A DNA stretch of 64,000 nucleotides from Oscillospiraceae bacterium (GTDB lineage Bacteria > Bacillota > Clostridia > Oscillospirales > SIG627): positions 42,638 to 106,637 of the forward strand of contig SVQO01000005.1 of the NCBI GenBank assembly GCA_015065325.1, written 5' to 3'. Shown piece after piece: positions 27,501-35,277 of the stretch (within the stretch, counting starts at the first letter, position 1; every line of letters starts with the position of its first letter). The notes beneath the pieces are model-generated. The model did not search any database. It was not told where the DNA came from and saw only the letters and a list, made by a program, of their open reading frames with translations. A program made the position numbers and the translations under genes.

Positions 27501-28232
27501 CGAGCTGCAGGTGCGGAAGCTGAAATTATGGTAATCAATAATTTATCTGCGGAGGGTATTCAAAGAAGCGTTGATACCTTTGCGAATAAATTGAAGGACG
27601 CCCAGATGATCTTTATCCCCGGTGGATTCTCCGGTGGTGACGAGCCCGATGGAAGCGGCAAGTTTATTACTGCGTTCTTCCGTAATGCTGCCATCAAAGA
27701 TGGCGTCACCGAGCTTCTTGAAAAGCGTGACGGCTTGATGTGCGGTATTTGTAACGGTTTCCAAGCTTTGATCAAGCTAGGTCTCGTTCCTTACGGTAAG
27801 ATCATTGACACGGACGAGAATTGCCCGACCTTGACCTTTAATACCATTGCGCGTCACCAGTCCAAGATCGTTCAGACCAGGGTTGCTTCCAACAAATCAC
27901 CTTGGCTTGCTTTGACTGAGGTTGGCAATGTTTATAACGTTCCGATTTCCCACGGCGAGGGGCGCTTCCTCGCAGACGAGGCATTGATCAAAAAGCTTGC
28001 TGAGAACGGACAGATCGCCACTCAGTACGTTGATTTTGATGGAAATGCTACTGCAGACGTGCATTTCAATCCCAACGATTCTATGTACGCCATCGAAGGT
28101 ATTACTTCTCCCGACGGCAGAGTGTTTGGTAAGATGGGGCATAGTGAGCGCGTGGGGAAAGGGCTTTACGTTAACGTTCCCGGTAACTACGATATCCGTA
28201 TGTTTGAGGCGGCGGTAAAGTATTTTAAATAA
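24540..28232 (+). CDS. purL: Phosphoribosylformylglycinamidine synthase, single-chain PurL with fused glutaminase
   Basis: This enzyme converts FGAR to FGAM. The 1230-aa protein combines all parts found as PurS, PurL and PurQ in Bacillus. An N-terminal PurS-like region comes first. The two AIR-synthetase-like halves follow, with DTYWSDHCRHTTF, FKNETHNHPTEIEPFGGAATC and GSIGGKDSMSG. The class I glutaminase domain starts at about residue 975 (PKVLIPAFPGTNCEFD) with the catalytic Cys in MCGICNGFQAL and His in ISHGEGRF. Long PurL is typical of Proteobacteria but also occurs in some Clostridia. Start ATG 24540 has AAGAGG upstream, within the purD end. Confidence 0.94.
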   Translation: MVYRVFVEKKKELANEAKALLSEARMLLGIESLTDVRIFNRYDAENISEELFEYAKKTVFSEPQLDICSTEISLQGATVFGVEFLPGQFDQRADSAAQCIQIISQGDRPTIRTAKIYALYGSLSQNEIAEIKKYVINPVEAREAALEKPETLQIKYDIPTEVKTLDGFIALDRSGLEAFVKEYGLAMDADDIAFCQQYFISEKRDPTITEIRMIDTYWSDHCRHTTFQTVIDEVRFEDELLQKAYEEYLSIRKELGREHKSICLMDLATIAVKYLRKNGKLDKLDESEEINACTVKIEIEADGKKEPWLLLFKNETHNHPTEIEPFGGAATCIGGAIRDPLSGRAYVYGAMRVTGAADPLTPVKDTIKGKLPQRKIVTTAAAGYSSYGNQIGLATGIVDEIYHPGYAAKRMEIGAVIAAAPAENVRREVPAPGDVVILLGGSTGRDGIGGATGSSKAHDSHSVETCGAEVQKGNAPEERKLQRLFRNPNATRMIKRCNDFGAGGVSVAIGELADGLCINLNAVPKKYEGLDGTEIAISESQERMAVVVEKENIDGFLALAKEENLQACPVAEVTAEKRLVMHWNGKKIVDISREFLNSNGADKHITITPAAGKFEPKKISGGFTENYLALAEDLNICSKRGLSERFDSTIGAGTVLMPFGGKKQRTPIQAMVQKVSVEKKDTDDCSYMAWGYNPFIMEQSPYHGAYLAVVESVSKLIASGASFEDVYLTFQEYFEHPRKDGKRWGKPLAALLGAFKAQLALGIGSIGGKDSMSGSFENLDVPPTLVSFAVTMGKTYETVSPEFKKAGNKVILLTPEYDDNGLPVTESLLSVFGKVTKLMREKKVVSCYTPGLGGVAEAVLKMTLGNELGFDFEDNLSLDEIFGYRYGAFLLEVTEDISEGKLIGCVKEEKSIDFCCENIALAKLEGKYEDKLESVYSCNIPTNIAPMENFSFVAKSWPAPAVRCAKPKVLIPAFPGTNCEFDSAKAVRAAGAEAEIMVINNLSAEGIQRSVDTFANKLKDAQMIFIPGGFSGGDEPDGSGKFITAFFRNAAIKDGVTELLEKRDGLMCGICNGFQALIKLGLVPYGKIIDTDENCPTLTFNTIARHQSKIVQTRVASNKSPWLALTEVGNVYNVPISHGEGRFLADEALIKKLAENGQIATQYVDFDGNATADVHFNPNDSMYAIEGITSPDGRVFGKMGHSERVGKGLYVNVPGNYDIRMFEAAVKYFK

Positions 28233-28246
28233 GTTGAGGTGTTTAT

Positions 28247-29923
28247 ATGGCATATAAGACTGACATTGAAATTGCGCAGGAATGCGTGATGCGCCCGATT
28301 ACCGAAATTGCGGCGAAAGCGCACGTGGATGAAAAATATCTGGAACAGTACGGAAAATACAAAGCAAAGATCGACCCGGCCCTAATCAAGGAAAGCGACC
28401 GCAAGGATGGAAAACTAATCCTTGTCACCGCTATTACGCCTACTGCGGCCGGGGAAGGTAAGACCACAACGACCATCGGTCTTGCTGATGGACTTTCCCG
28501 TATTGGCAAGGACGTAACTGTTGCTCTTCGCGAGCCTTCTCTTGGTCCTGTGTTTGGTATTAAGGGTGGTGCTGCCGGCGGCGGTTATGCGCAGGTTGTC
28601 CCTATGGAAGATATTAACCTGCACTTTACCGGTGACTTTCACGCCATTGGTGCGGCAAATAACCTTCTTGCTGCGATGTTGGATAATCACATCCAGCAGG
28701 GAAATGAATTGGGAATTGACGTTCGTAAAATTACTTGGAAACGCTGTGTTGATATGAATGACCGCCAGCTTCGCTTCGTCTTGGATGGAATGGGAGGAAA
28801 AGCAAACGGCGTACCCAGGGAAGATGGTTTTGAAATTACGGTTGCCAGTGAAATTATGGCAATTTTCTGCTTGGCTTCCTCTATCTCTGATTTGAAGGAA
28901 CGTCTTTCGCGTATTATCGTTGGCTACACTTATGACGATAAACCCGTTACTGCAGGTGATTTGAAAGCCGTAGGTGCCATGACGGCTCTTCTTAAGGACG
29001 CAATGAAGCCGAACCTGGTTCAGACCCTGGAAGGAACTCCCGCTTTCGTGCACGGCGGTCCTTTTGCCAATATTGCCCACGGATGTAACTCCGTTATGGC
29101 TACCAGAGTAGCCTTGAAGATGGGCGATTACACGGTTACCGAGGCAGGCTTTGGTGCTGATCTCGGCGCCGAAAAGTTCCTTGACATTAAGTGCCGTATG
29201 GCCGGTTTGACTCCTGACGCCGTTGTGATCGTTGCGACCGTCAGAGCTTTGAAAATGCACGGTGGCAGAGCGAAGACTGAACTTGCCGAGGAAGATCTTA
29301 TTGCGCTTGAAAAGGGAATTCCCAATCTTCTTCGTCACGTTTCCAACATTAAAAACGTTTATCGTTTGCCCTGTGTTGTTGCAGTCAATCGTTTCCCAAC
29401 CGATACCGATGCTGAAATTGATTTCATTATTAAGAAGTGTCGGGAGCTTGGCGTGAATACCGTTCTTTCTACTGTTTGGGCAGAAGGTGGAAAGGGAGGC
29501 GAGGAACTGGCTCGCGAAGTGGTCCGTCTTTGTGAGAAAGAAAAGGGTGATTTCACCTTCTCTTATGACCTTGATGGCTCTATTGAGGACAAGATTACCG
29601 GCATTGTTAAAAAGGTCTACGGCGGAGACGGCATTATTGTTACTCCTGCCGCAGCAAAGCAGATCAAACAGCTGACTGATCTCGGATTTGATAAGCTCCC
29701 CGTTTGTATTGCTAAGACCCAGTATAGCTTTTCCGATGATCCCACGAAAATCGGAGCACCTGAAAACTTCACCGTTACCGTGAAAAACGTGAAAGTATCC
29801 GCAGGCGCTGGATTTATCGTTGTGTTGACCGGCAATATTCTGACGATGCCCGGCTTGCCAAAGATTCCGTCTGCTGAAAAAATTGACGTGGATGAGAATG
29901 GCAGGATTACCGGTTTGTTCTAA
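28247..29923 (+). CDS. fhs: Formate-tetrahydrofolate ligase
   Basis: Fhs makes 10-formyl-THF from formate, THF and ATP, the one-carbon donor used by PurN and PurH. The 558-aa protein has the P-loop-like [20 protein letters not shown] (about 64-83), [20 protein letters not shown] and [10 protein letters not shown]. All are characteristic of the family. The gene is the last of the ZTP-controlled operon, so the riboswitch that senses 10-formyl-THF shortage also drives its synthesis. A terminator follows. In acetogens it serves the Wood-Ljungdahl route, but its place here points to purine supply. Confidence 0.95.
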   Translation: MAYKTDIEIAQECVMRPITEIAAKAHVDEKYLEQYGKYKAKIDPALIKESDRKDGKLILVTAITPTAAGEGKTTTTIGLADGLSRIGKDVTVALREPSLGPVFGIKGGAAGGGYAQVVPMEDINLHFTGDFHAIGAANNLLAAMLDNHIQQGNELGIDVRKITWKRCVDMNDRQLRFVLDGMGGKANGVPREDGFEITVASEIMAIFCLASSISDLKERLSRIIVGYTYDDKPVTAGDLKAVGAMTALLKDAMKPNLVQTLEGTPAFVHGGPFANIAHGCNSVMATRVALKMGDYTVTEAGFGADLGAEKFLDIKCRMAGLTPDAVVIVATVRALKMHGGRAKTELAEEDLIALEKGIPNLLRHVSNIKNVYRLPCVVAVNRFPTDTDAEIDFIIKKCRELGVNTVLSTVWAEGGKGGEELAREVVRLCEKEKGDFTFSYDLDGSIEDKITGIVKKVYGGDGIIVTPAAAKQIKQLTDLGFDKLPVCIAKTQYSFSDDPTKIGAPENFTVTVKNVKVSAGAGFIVVLTGNILTMPGLPKIPSAEKIDVDENGRITGLF

Positions 29924-29938
29924 TTCTTTGTTTTGAAA

Positions 29939-29973
29939 CGAAGCTCCTTATTTTTGAATGGGGAGCTTTTTTC
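29939..29973 (+). terminator. Terminator of the purine operon
   Basis: AAGCTCC (29941-29947) pairs with GGAGCTT (29962-29968), followed by a run of T. It separates fhs from the T-box region. Confidence 0.75.
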
Positions 29974-30033
29974 AAGCTTGAAAAGTTGCTGTAAGCAAAC
30001 AAATATTTTTTTCTAAAAAAATGAAAATTTGTC

Positions 30034-30061
30034 TTGACAAATAAAAAGCGCGTGCTATAAT
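30034..30061 (+). promoter_or_regulatory. Promoter of the first T-box transcript
   Basis: TTGACA (30034-30039) and TATAAT (30056-30061) with a 16-base spacer. The start site should fall at about 30068, just before the T-box stem I. Confidence 0.82.
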
Positions 30062-30070
30062 ACACCTAAA

Positions 30071-30330
30071 GGCGATGACGAAGACGGCTTTGAATTCTTT
30101 ATACAGAGAGTCGGTGGTTGGTGAAAACCGATATAAAGGATTTGAGTTTGCCCATCACTTCCGAGCCGGAGATCCGAACACCGTTTGGTTAGTAGACGTC
30201 TCCCGTGACTACTGCGTTAACGTATAAGGATTGTTTGATCCTGAGTGGCAGTTTTACTGCAATTTGAGTGGTACCGCGAGTAATGTAATTACCCGTCTCA
30301 AAGTTTTTCTTTGAGACGGTTTTTATTTTT
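30071..30330 (+). promoter_or_regulatory. T-box leader, specifier AUC (isoleucine)
   Basis: The leader carries the T-box core GAGTGGTACCGCG (30266-30278) and stem I elements GATGA, ACAGAGAGTCGG and the GGTTGGTGAAAACC hairpin. The specifier region reads ATC (30154-30156), then ACTTCC and GAGCC. In all three T-boxes of the window the codon lies 6 bases before GAGC, so the register is internally supported. AUC codes for isoleucine. The terminator arms are CCGTCTCAAAG and CTTTGAGACGG (30293-30319) with a T-run. Uncharged tRNA-Ile should allow read-through into the ligase gene. With this leader, the 29924-30349 gap is fully explained. Confidence 0.9.
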
Positions 30331-30349
30331 TGAAAAGGAGGATCCCGAA

Positions 30350-32614
30350 ATGTCTACGAAACAACCCAATGAATTAAACGAGGTAGCGCTGCGAATTCGC
30401 GAAATGCGTGAAATTTCCGGCTTTACCTGTGAAGAAATGGCAAAGAAGGTAGATGTTGATTTCGATCTTTACTGTCGCTATGAAAACGGAGAACTTGATT
30501 TTCCCTTTTCATTTTTGCATAAATGTGCTCTTGAATTCGGAATCGGAATTACCGAGCTTTTGGAGGGAAAGAGTGCAAAACTGACTTCTTATACCGTAAC
30601 CAGAAAGGGTTCGGGTCAGGTAACTGCGAAAGAAGATGGTATTACCATTCAAAATTTGGCTCACAACTTTCGCAACAAGATTGCTGAGCCCCATTGGGTC
30701 CGCTATGAATATGACCCCGCCCAACAAAACAGACCTATTCATCTTGCTACCCACAGCGGTCAGGAATTTGATCTTGTAATCAGCGGAAAACTGAAAGTGC
30801 AGGTTGGTGAACATGTAGAGATTCTGTCCGAAGGTGACAGTATTTACTACGATAGCTCTACTCCTCACGGTATGGTAGCGGTAGATGGCGAAGACTGTGT
30901 GTTCTGTGCAGTTGTGCTTCCCGGAGAAGAAACCAAAGAAGACGTTGTTCGTAATAGTCTCGTTACCGCTAAGAGCTCTCAGTCCTTGATTTGCGAGAAG
31001 TTCGTAAAGACTAAGGAATCCACCTCCGGTGTGTTGGAAAGTATAGATTTCCAAAACACCGATACGTTTAACTTCGGTTTTGATATTGTTGACGGTATTG
31101 CAGAAAAATATCCCGACAAGCTCGCCATGTTGCATTTGGATGTAAATAAGAACGAGCGCAGATTTACCTTTAAGGATATCAAGCAGCATTCCAACCAGTG
31201 TGCCAATTATTTTACTTCCCTTGGAATCAAAAGAGGGGATAAGGTTATGTTGGTGTTAAAGCGCCATTATCAGTTCTGGTTTGCTATGGTGGCGCTTCAT
31301 AAGATTGGTGCCGTTGCGATTCCTGCAACCAATCAGCTGAAGCAACACGATTTTGAATACCGTTACAATGCCGCTGAGGTTTCGGCGATCGTTTGTACGG
31401 CAGATGGAGACGTAGCCGATATAGCCGAGGCTGCTGCAAAAAATTGCTCCTCCGTTAAGAACCTGATTCTCGTTGGGGGACAAAAAGAGAACTGGCACGA
31501 TTTCAACGAAGAGTATAAGCTTTTCAGTAGAAAATTCGTTCGTCCCGAAAATGCCTCCGCAGGTGATGATACAGCTTTGATGTTCTTTACTTCTGGTACC
31601 ACCGGCAATCCCAAAATGGCTGCACACAAGCATACCTATGCCCTTGGCCATTTTGTAACCGCAAAGTACTGGCACTGCTGTGAAAGAGAAGGTTTGCATC
31701 TGACGATCTCCGATACCGGTTGGGGCAAATCTCTCTGGGGCAAGCTTTACGGTCAGTGGCTCTGTGAAGGTGCCGTATTCGTTTATGACTTTGATCGTTT
31801 TGATGAAAACGATATTCTGCCCATGTTTGCAAAATACAATATCACCACCTTCTGCGCCCCTCCAACGATGCTGAGAATGCTGATCCGCGGTGATCTTTCA
31901 AAATATGATCTTTCTTCAATCCATCATATGACTACCGCCGGCGAGGCGCTTAATCCCGAGGTTTTTAAGAAATTTAAAGAAGCAACCGGTCTCGAGATTA
32001 TGGAGGGATTTGGTCAGACCGAAACCACTCTTGCCATTGCCAATCTGTTCGGTACCGTTCCGAAGATCGGTTCTATGGGTAAGGCTTCTCCTCAGTTTGA
32101 TATCGACATCGTTGATCCGGACGGAAACAGTCTTCCCGCAGGCGAGGTTGGCGAGATCGTAATTCACACCGATAAGGTTGTTCCTTGCGGTTTGTTCAAG
32201 GAGTATTATCGCGATGATGAAAAGACCAAGGAAGCTTGGCATGACGGTCTTTACCATACCGGTGACACGGCTTGGCGCGACGAAGACGGTTTCTTCTGGT
32301 ACGTAAGCCGTGTGGATGACGTAATTAAATCCTCCGGTTACCGCATCGGTCCGTTCGAGATCGAAAGCGTGATCATGGAGCTTCCTTACGTTGTGGAGTG
32401 CGGCGTATCCGCAGTACCCGACGAGGTAAGAGGTCAGGTTGTTAAAGCGAGTATCGTATTAACGAAGGGGACGGTCGGAACCGACGAACTGAAAAAAGAG
32501 ATTCAGAACTACGTGAAGGCTCATACCGCTCCTTACAAATATCCCCGCGTTGTTGAATTTCGTGACGAGCTTCCTAAGACCATCAGCGGAAAAATTCAAC
32601 GAAATAAGCTTTGA
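30350..32614 (+). CDS. XRE-HTH / cupin / acyl-CoA ligase fusion, copy 1 (isoleucine T-box)
   Basis: The start is ATG 30350, with AAAGGAGGA 9 bases upstream; the ORF-track start lies in the terminator. The 754-aa protein has three parts. Residues about 10-72 form an XRE-type helix-turn-helix. Residues about 115-190 form a cupin with HSGQEFDLVISGKLKV and GDSIYYDSSTPHGM. Residues about 235-754 form an ANL-superfamily ligase with the ATP loop MFFTSGTTGNPKMA (about 411-424), GFGQTE, YHTGDTAW and the C-terminal lysine motif SGKIQRNK. The ligase part resembles acetyl/propionyl and medium-chain acyl-CoA synthetases. Under an Ile T-box, 2-methylbutyrate is the most sensible substrate. That is inference. 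The HTH-cupin part looks like a ligand-sensing regulator attached to the enzyme. Confidence 0.85.
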   Translation: MSTKQPNELNEVALRIREMREISGFTCEEMAKKVDVDFDLYCRYENGELDFPFSFLHKCALEFGIGITELLEGKSAKLTSYTVTRKGSGQVTAKEDGITIQNLAHNFRNKIAEPHWVRYEYDPAQQNRPIHLATHSGQEFDLVISGKLKVQVGEHVEILSEGDSIYYDSSTPHGMVAVDGEDCVFCAVVLPGEETKEDVVRNSLVTAKSSQSLICEKFVKTKESTSGVLESIDFQNTDTFNFGFDIVDGIAEKYPDKLAMLHLDVNKNERRFTFKDIKQHSNQCANYFTSLGIKRGDKVMLVLKRHYQFWFAMVALHKIGAVAIPATNQLKQHDFEYRYNAAEVSAIVCTADGDVADIAEAAAKNCSSVKNLILVGGQKENWHDFNEEYKLFSRKFVRPENASAGDDTALMFFTSGTTGNPKMAAHKHTYALGHFVTAKYWHCCEREGLHLTISDTGWGKSLWGKLYGQWLCEGAVFVYDFDRFDENDILPMFAKYNITTFCAPPTMLRMLIRGDLSKYDLSSIHHMTTAGEALNPEVFKKFKEATGLEIMEGFGQTETTLAIANLFGTVPKIGSMGKASPQFDIDIVDPDGNSLPAGEVGEIVIHTDKVVPCGLFKEYYRDDEKTKEAWHDGLYHTGDTAWRDEDGFFWYVSRVDDVIKSSGYRIGPFEIESVIMELPYVVECGVSAVPDEVRGQVVKASIVLTKGTVGTDELKKEIQNYVKAHTAPYKYPRVVEFRDELPKTISGKIQRNKL

Positions 32615-32637
32615 TGACGGAAAATTCCGCAATTCTC

Positions 32638-32666
32638 TTGACATACCTGCATAAAAGTGCTACAAT
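32638..32666 (+). promoter_or_regulatory. Promoter of the second T-box transcript
   Basis: TTGACA (32638-32643) and TACAAT (32661-32666) with a 17-base spacer lie 24 bases after the copy 1 stop. The second ligase therefore has its own start site. No terminator is seen between copy 1 and this promoter. Confidence 0.8.
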
Positions 32667-32680
32667 AAATTAACTTTAAA

Positions 32681-32942
32681 GGCGTTGAAGAAGAGGGCAA
32701 AGCAAAGACCTTACAGAGAAGTGACGGTTGGTGCAAGTCACAAAGGCTTGATGTTTTGTTTGTAGCTTCTGAGCCGGGAGGAAGAAACCGAAAGGGAGTA
32801 GAACCTCTCCGTGACGGCTGCGTTAATGCATACGGATTGTTGGATCCTGAGTGGCAGTTTGACTGCAATTTGAGTGGTACCGCGGGTGTTTGAAATTTTG
32901 CACTCGTCTCAAAGTAAAGACTTTTGGGACGAGTGCTTTTTT
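32681..32942 (+). promoter_or_regulatory. T-box leader, specifier GUA (valine)
   Basis: The T-box core GAGTGGTACCGCG lies at 32872-32884 and stem I starts at about 32681. The specifier region reads GTA (32762-32764), then GCTTCT and GAGCC, in the same register as the first leader. GUA codes for valine. The terminator arms are GCACTCGTCTCAAAG (32900-32914) and CTTTTGGGACGAGTGC (32921-32936) followed by T residues. From TGCGTTAA to the T-box core this leader is nearly identical to the first, so the two arose by duplication. It fills the 32615-32963 gap. Confidence 0.88.
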
Positions 32943-32963
32943 GTCCCGGGATATGGAGTTAGT

Positions 32964-35252
32964 ATGAATAAGATTACAGGTCTTGAATTTAAGATTCAAG
33001 AAATGGCTGCTCGTATTCGCGAGTTGCGTCAGATCCAAGGGCTTTCTCCCGAAGAAATGGCAATCAAGACCGACGTATCGGTTGAGGAGTACCTGGATTG
33101 CGAAAACGGAAGAAGCGATTTGAACTTTGCTTTTATTTACCGCTGTTCTCTTGCCCTGAACGTTAACGTTACCGATATTATCGAAGGTCATAGCCCTAAT
33201 CTGAAATCCTATACCTTGACCAGAAACGGCGAGGGACAAGAGGTTACGGATGCGCACGGAATGACCTATTATAATATGGCATATTCCTTTCGCAACCGTA
33301 TTGCCGAGCCTTTGTATGTTAAGATCCGTTATGACGAAGCGGCTCAAAACCGCGACATCGAGCTGACCACACACTCCGGTCAGGAGTGTGATATCGTCAT
33401 TGAGGGGCATCTTATGGTACAGATCGGCGAACATAGAGAGGTGCTTGGTCCCGGTGACAGTATCTACTACGATAGCTCAGCTCCCCACGGTATGATCGCC
33501 GTTCAGGGAGAAGACTGTATTTTCTACGCCATCGTTTTGAATCCTACGGGCGAACCGATCCCCGAACTTACCAGCCCCAAGGCGATTGCCTCCGGAACGG
33601 TAGGAAAGAAGGACACCAAGCCTCGTATTTATCAGAATTTTATCGACGTAGTAGAAAATGAAAATGGTACACCTGTTTCCATCAAATTTAAGAATACCGA
33701 GAAGTTCAATTTTGCTTTCGACTTGATCGATGAGCTTGCTGCACGCGAACCTAACAAGCTTGCGATGCTTCACGTTGCAAGAGATCTGACGGAAAGAAGA
33801 TTCACCTTTAAGGATATCCAGAAGGCGTCCAATCAGTGCGCGAATTATTTTAAATCACTTGGTATTAAAAAGGGCGATAAGGTGATGCTGATTTTGAAGC
33901 GTCATTATCAGTTCTGGTTTGCAATGCTTGGCTTGAATAAGCTTGGAGCTGTTGCAATTCCTGCTCCAAATCAGCTTTTAGAGCATGATCTGGAATACAG
34001 ATTCGGCGCCGCCGGTGTGAAAGGTATCATTTGTACTGCTGATGGCGATCTTGCTGAACACGCCGATCGCGCAGCTGCTAACCACCCTGAGCTTTCCATA
34101 AAACTGATCGTAAACGGAAAGAGAGAAGGATGGCGCTCCTTTGATGAAGAGTACACGCTTTACAGCTCTCATTTCAATCGCACCGAGGATTCTCCCTGCG
34201 GCGACGACCTGCTTTTGATGTTTTTTACCTCCGGTACGTCCGGATATCCTAAGATTGCAGCACACAATCACAAGTATCCCCTGGGTCATTTCCATACTGC
34301 TAAGTATTGGCATTGCGTTGATCCGGACGGACTGCATTTTACGATTTCCGATACCGGTTGGGCAAAGTCTATGTGGGGAAAGCTTTACGGTCAGTGGCTT
34401 TGTGAAGCAGCGATCTTTGTATATGACTTTGATCGTTTTGATGCTTCGCAGATTCTTCCTATGTTTGCCAAGCATCAGATCACAACTTTCTGTGCTCCTC
34501 CTACGATGCTTCGCATGATGATCAAGCAGGACATTTCCCGGTTCGATCTTTCATCGGTTCGTCATATGACCACTGCCGGCGAGGCCTTGAACCCTGAGGT
34601 TTACCGTCAATTTGAAAAGGCAACCGGTCTTCAGATCCTTGAAGGATTCGGTCAGACTGAGAGCACGATGATCGTTGGTAATATGATTGGTGCCTCTCAT
34701 AAGATCGGTTCTATGGGTAAACCCGCGCCGATTTATGACGTTGAACTTGTTGATGCCGACGGCAATGCCGTTGCCAACGGTGAACCAGGAGAGGTTGTAA
34801 TTAACCTTAAAAACGGTGCTCCTTGCGGTCTTTTCGTTGGCTATTATAATGATGATGAAAAAACCAACGAAGCGATCCATGACGGTTATTATCATACCGG
34901 AGACCTTGCTTGGCGTGACGAGGATGGATTCTTCTGGTACGTTGGCAGGGCAGATGACGTAATTAAGTCTTCCGGCTATCGAATCGGGCCCTTTGAGATT
35001 GAAAGTGTTATCATGGAGCTTCCTTATGTTCTGGAATGCGGTGTTTCAGCTGCTCCTGATGAAGTCAGAGGACAGATCGTAAAGGCGAGTATCGTGTTGA
35101 CGAAGGGTACCGAGGGCACCGAAGAACTGAAAAAAGAAATTCAGAATTACGTAAAGGAGCATACGGCTCCCTATAAGTATCCCAGATTGGTTGTATTCCG
35201 CGATGAACTTCCGAAAACCGTCAGCGGAAAAATTCAGAGAAATAAGCTTTAA
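32964..35252 (+). CDS. XRE-HTH / cupin / acyl-CoA ligase fusion, copy 2 (valine T-box)
   Basis: The start is ATG 32964 (MNKITGLEFKIQE) with GGAG 5 bases upstream; the ORF-track start overlaps the T-box. The 762-aa protein has the same layout as copy 1: HTH (about 10-75), cupin (HSGQECDIVIEGHLMV, GDSIYYDSSAPHGM) and ANL ligase (MFFTSGTSGYPKIA, GFGQTES, YHTGDLAW, SGKIQRNK). The two copies agree over long stretches by eye, above all in the ligase half and the last 100 residues. With a Val T-box, isobutyrate is the likely acid substrate, by inference. ilvE follows 25 bases downstream, so the valine-responsive transcript can extend into ilvE and the vor genes. Confidence 0.85.
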   Translation: MNKITGLEFKIQEMAARIRELRQIQGLSPEEMAIKTDVSVEEYLDCENGRSDLNFAFIYRCSLALNVNVTDIIEGHSPNLKSYTLTRNGEGQEVTDAHGMTYYNMAYSFRNRIAEPLYVKIRYDEAAQNRDIELTTHSGQECDIVIEGHLMVQIGEHREVLGPGDSIYYDSSAPHGMIAVQGEDCIFYAIVLNPTGEPIPELTSPKAIASGTVGKKDTKPRIYQNFIDVVENENGTPVSIKFKNTEKFNFAFDLIDELAAREPNKLAMLHVARDLTERRFTFKDIQKASNQCANYFKSLGIKKGDKVMLILKRHYQFWFAMLGLNKLGAVAIPAPNQLLEHDLEYRFGAAGVKGIICTADGDLAEHADRAAANHPELSIKLIVNGKREGWRSFDEEYTLYSSHFNRTEDSPCGDDLLLMFFTSGTSGYPKIAAHNHKYPLGHFHTAKYWHCVDPDGLHFTISDTGWAKSMWGKLYGQWLCEAAIFVYDFDRFDASQILPMFAKHQITTFCAPPTMLRMMIKQDISRFDLSSVRHMTTAGEALNPEVYRQFEKATGLQILEGFGQTESTMIVGNMIGASHKIGSMGKPAPIYDVELVDADGNAVANGEPGEVVINLKNGAPCGLFVGYYNDDEKTNEAIHDGYYHTGDLAWRDEDGFFWYVGRADDVIKSSGYRIGPFEIESVIMELPYVLECGVSAAPDEVRGQIVKASIVLTKGTEGTEELKKEIQNYVKEHTAPYKYPRLVVFRDELPKTVSGKIQRNKL

Positions 35253-35277
35253 GCTTTGAAAGAAAAGGAGAAAGAAA

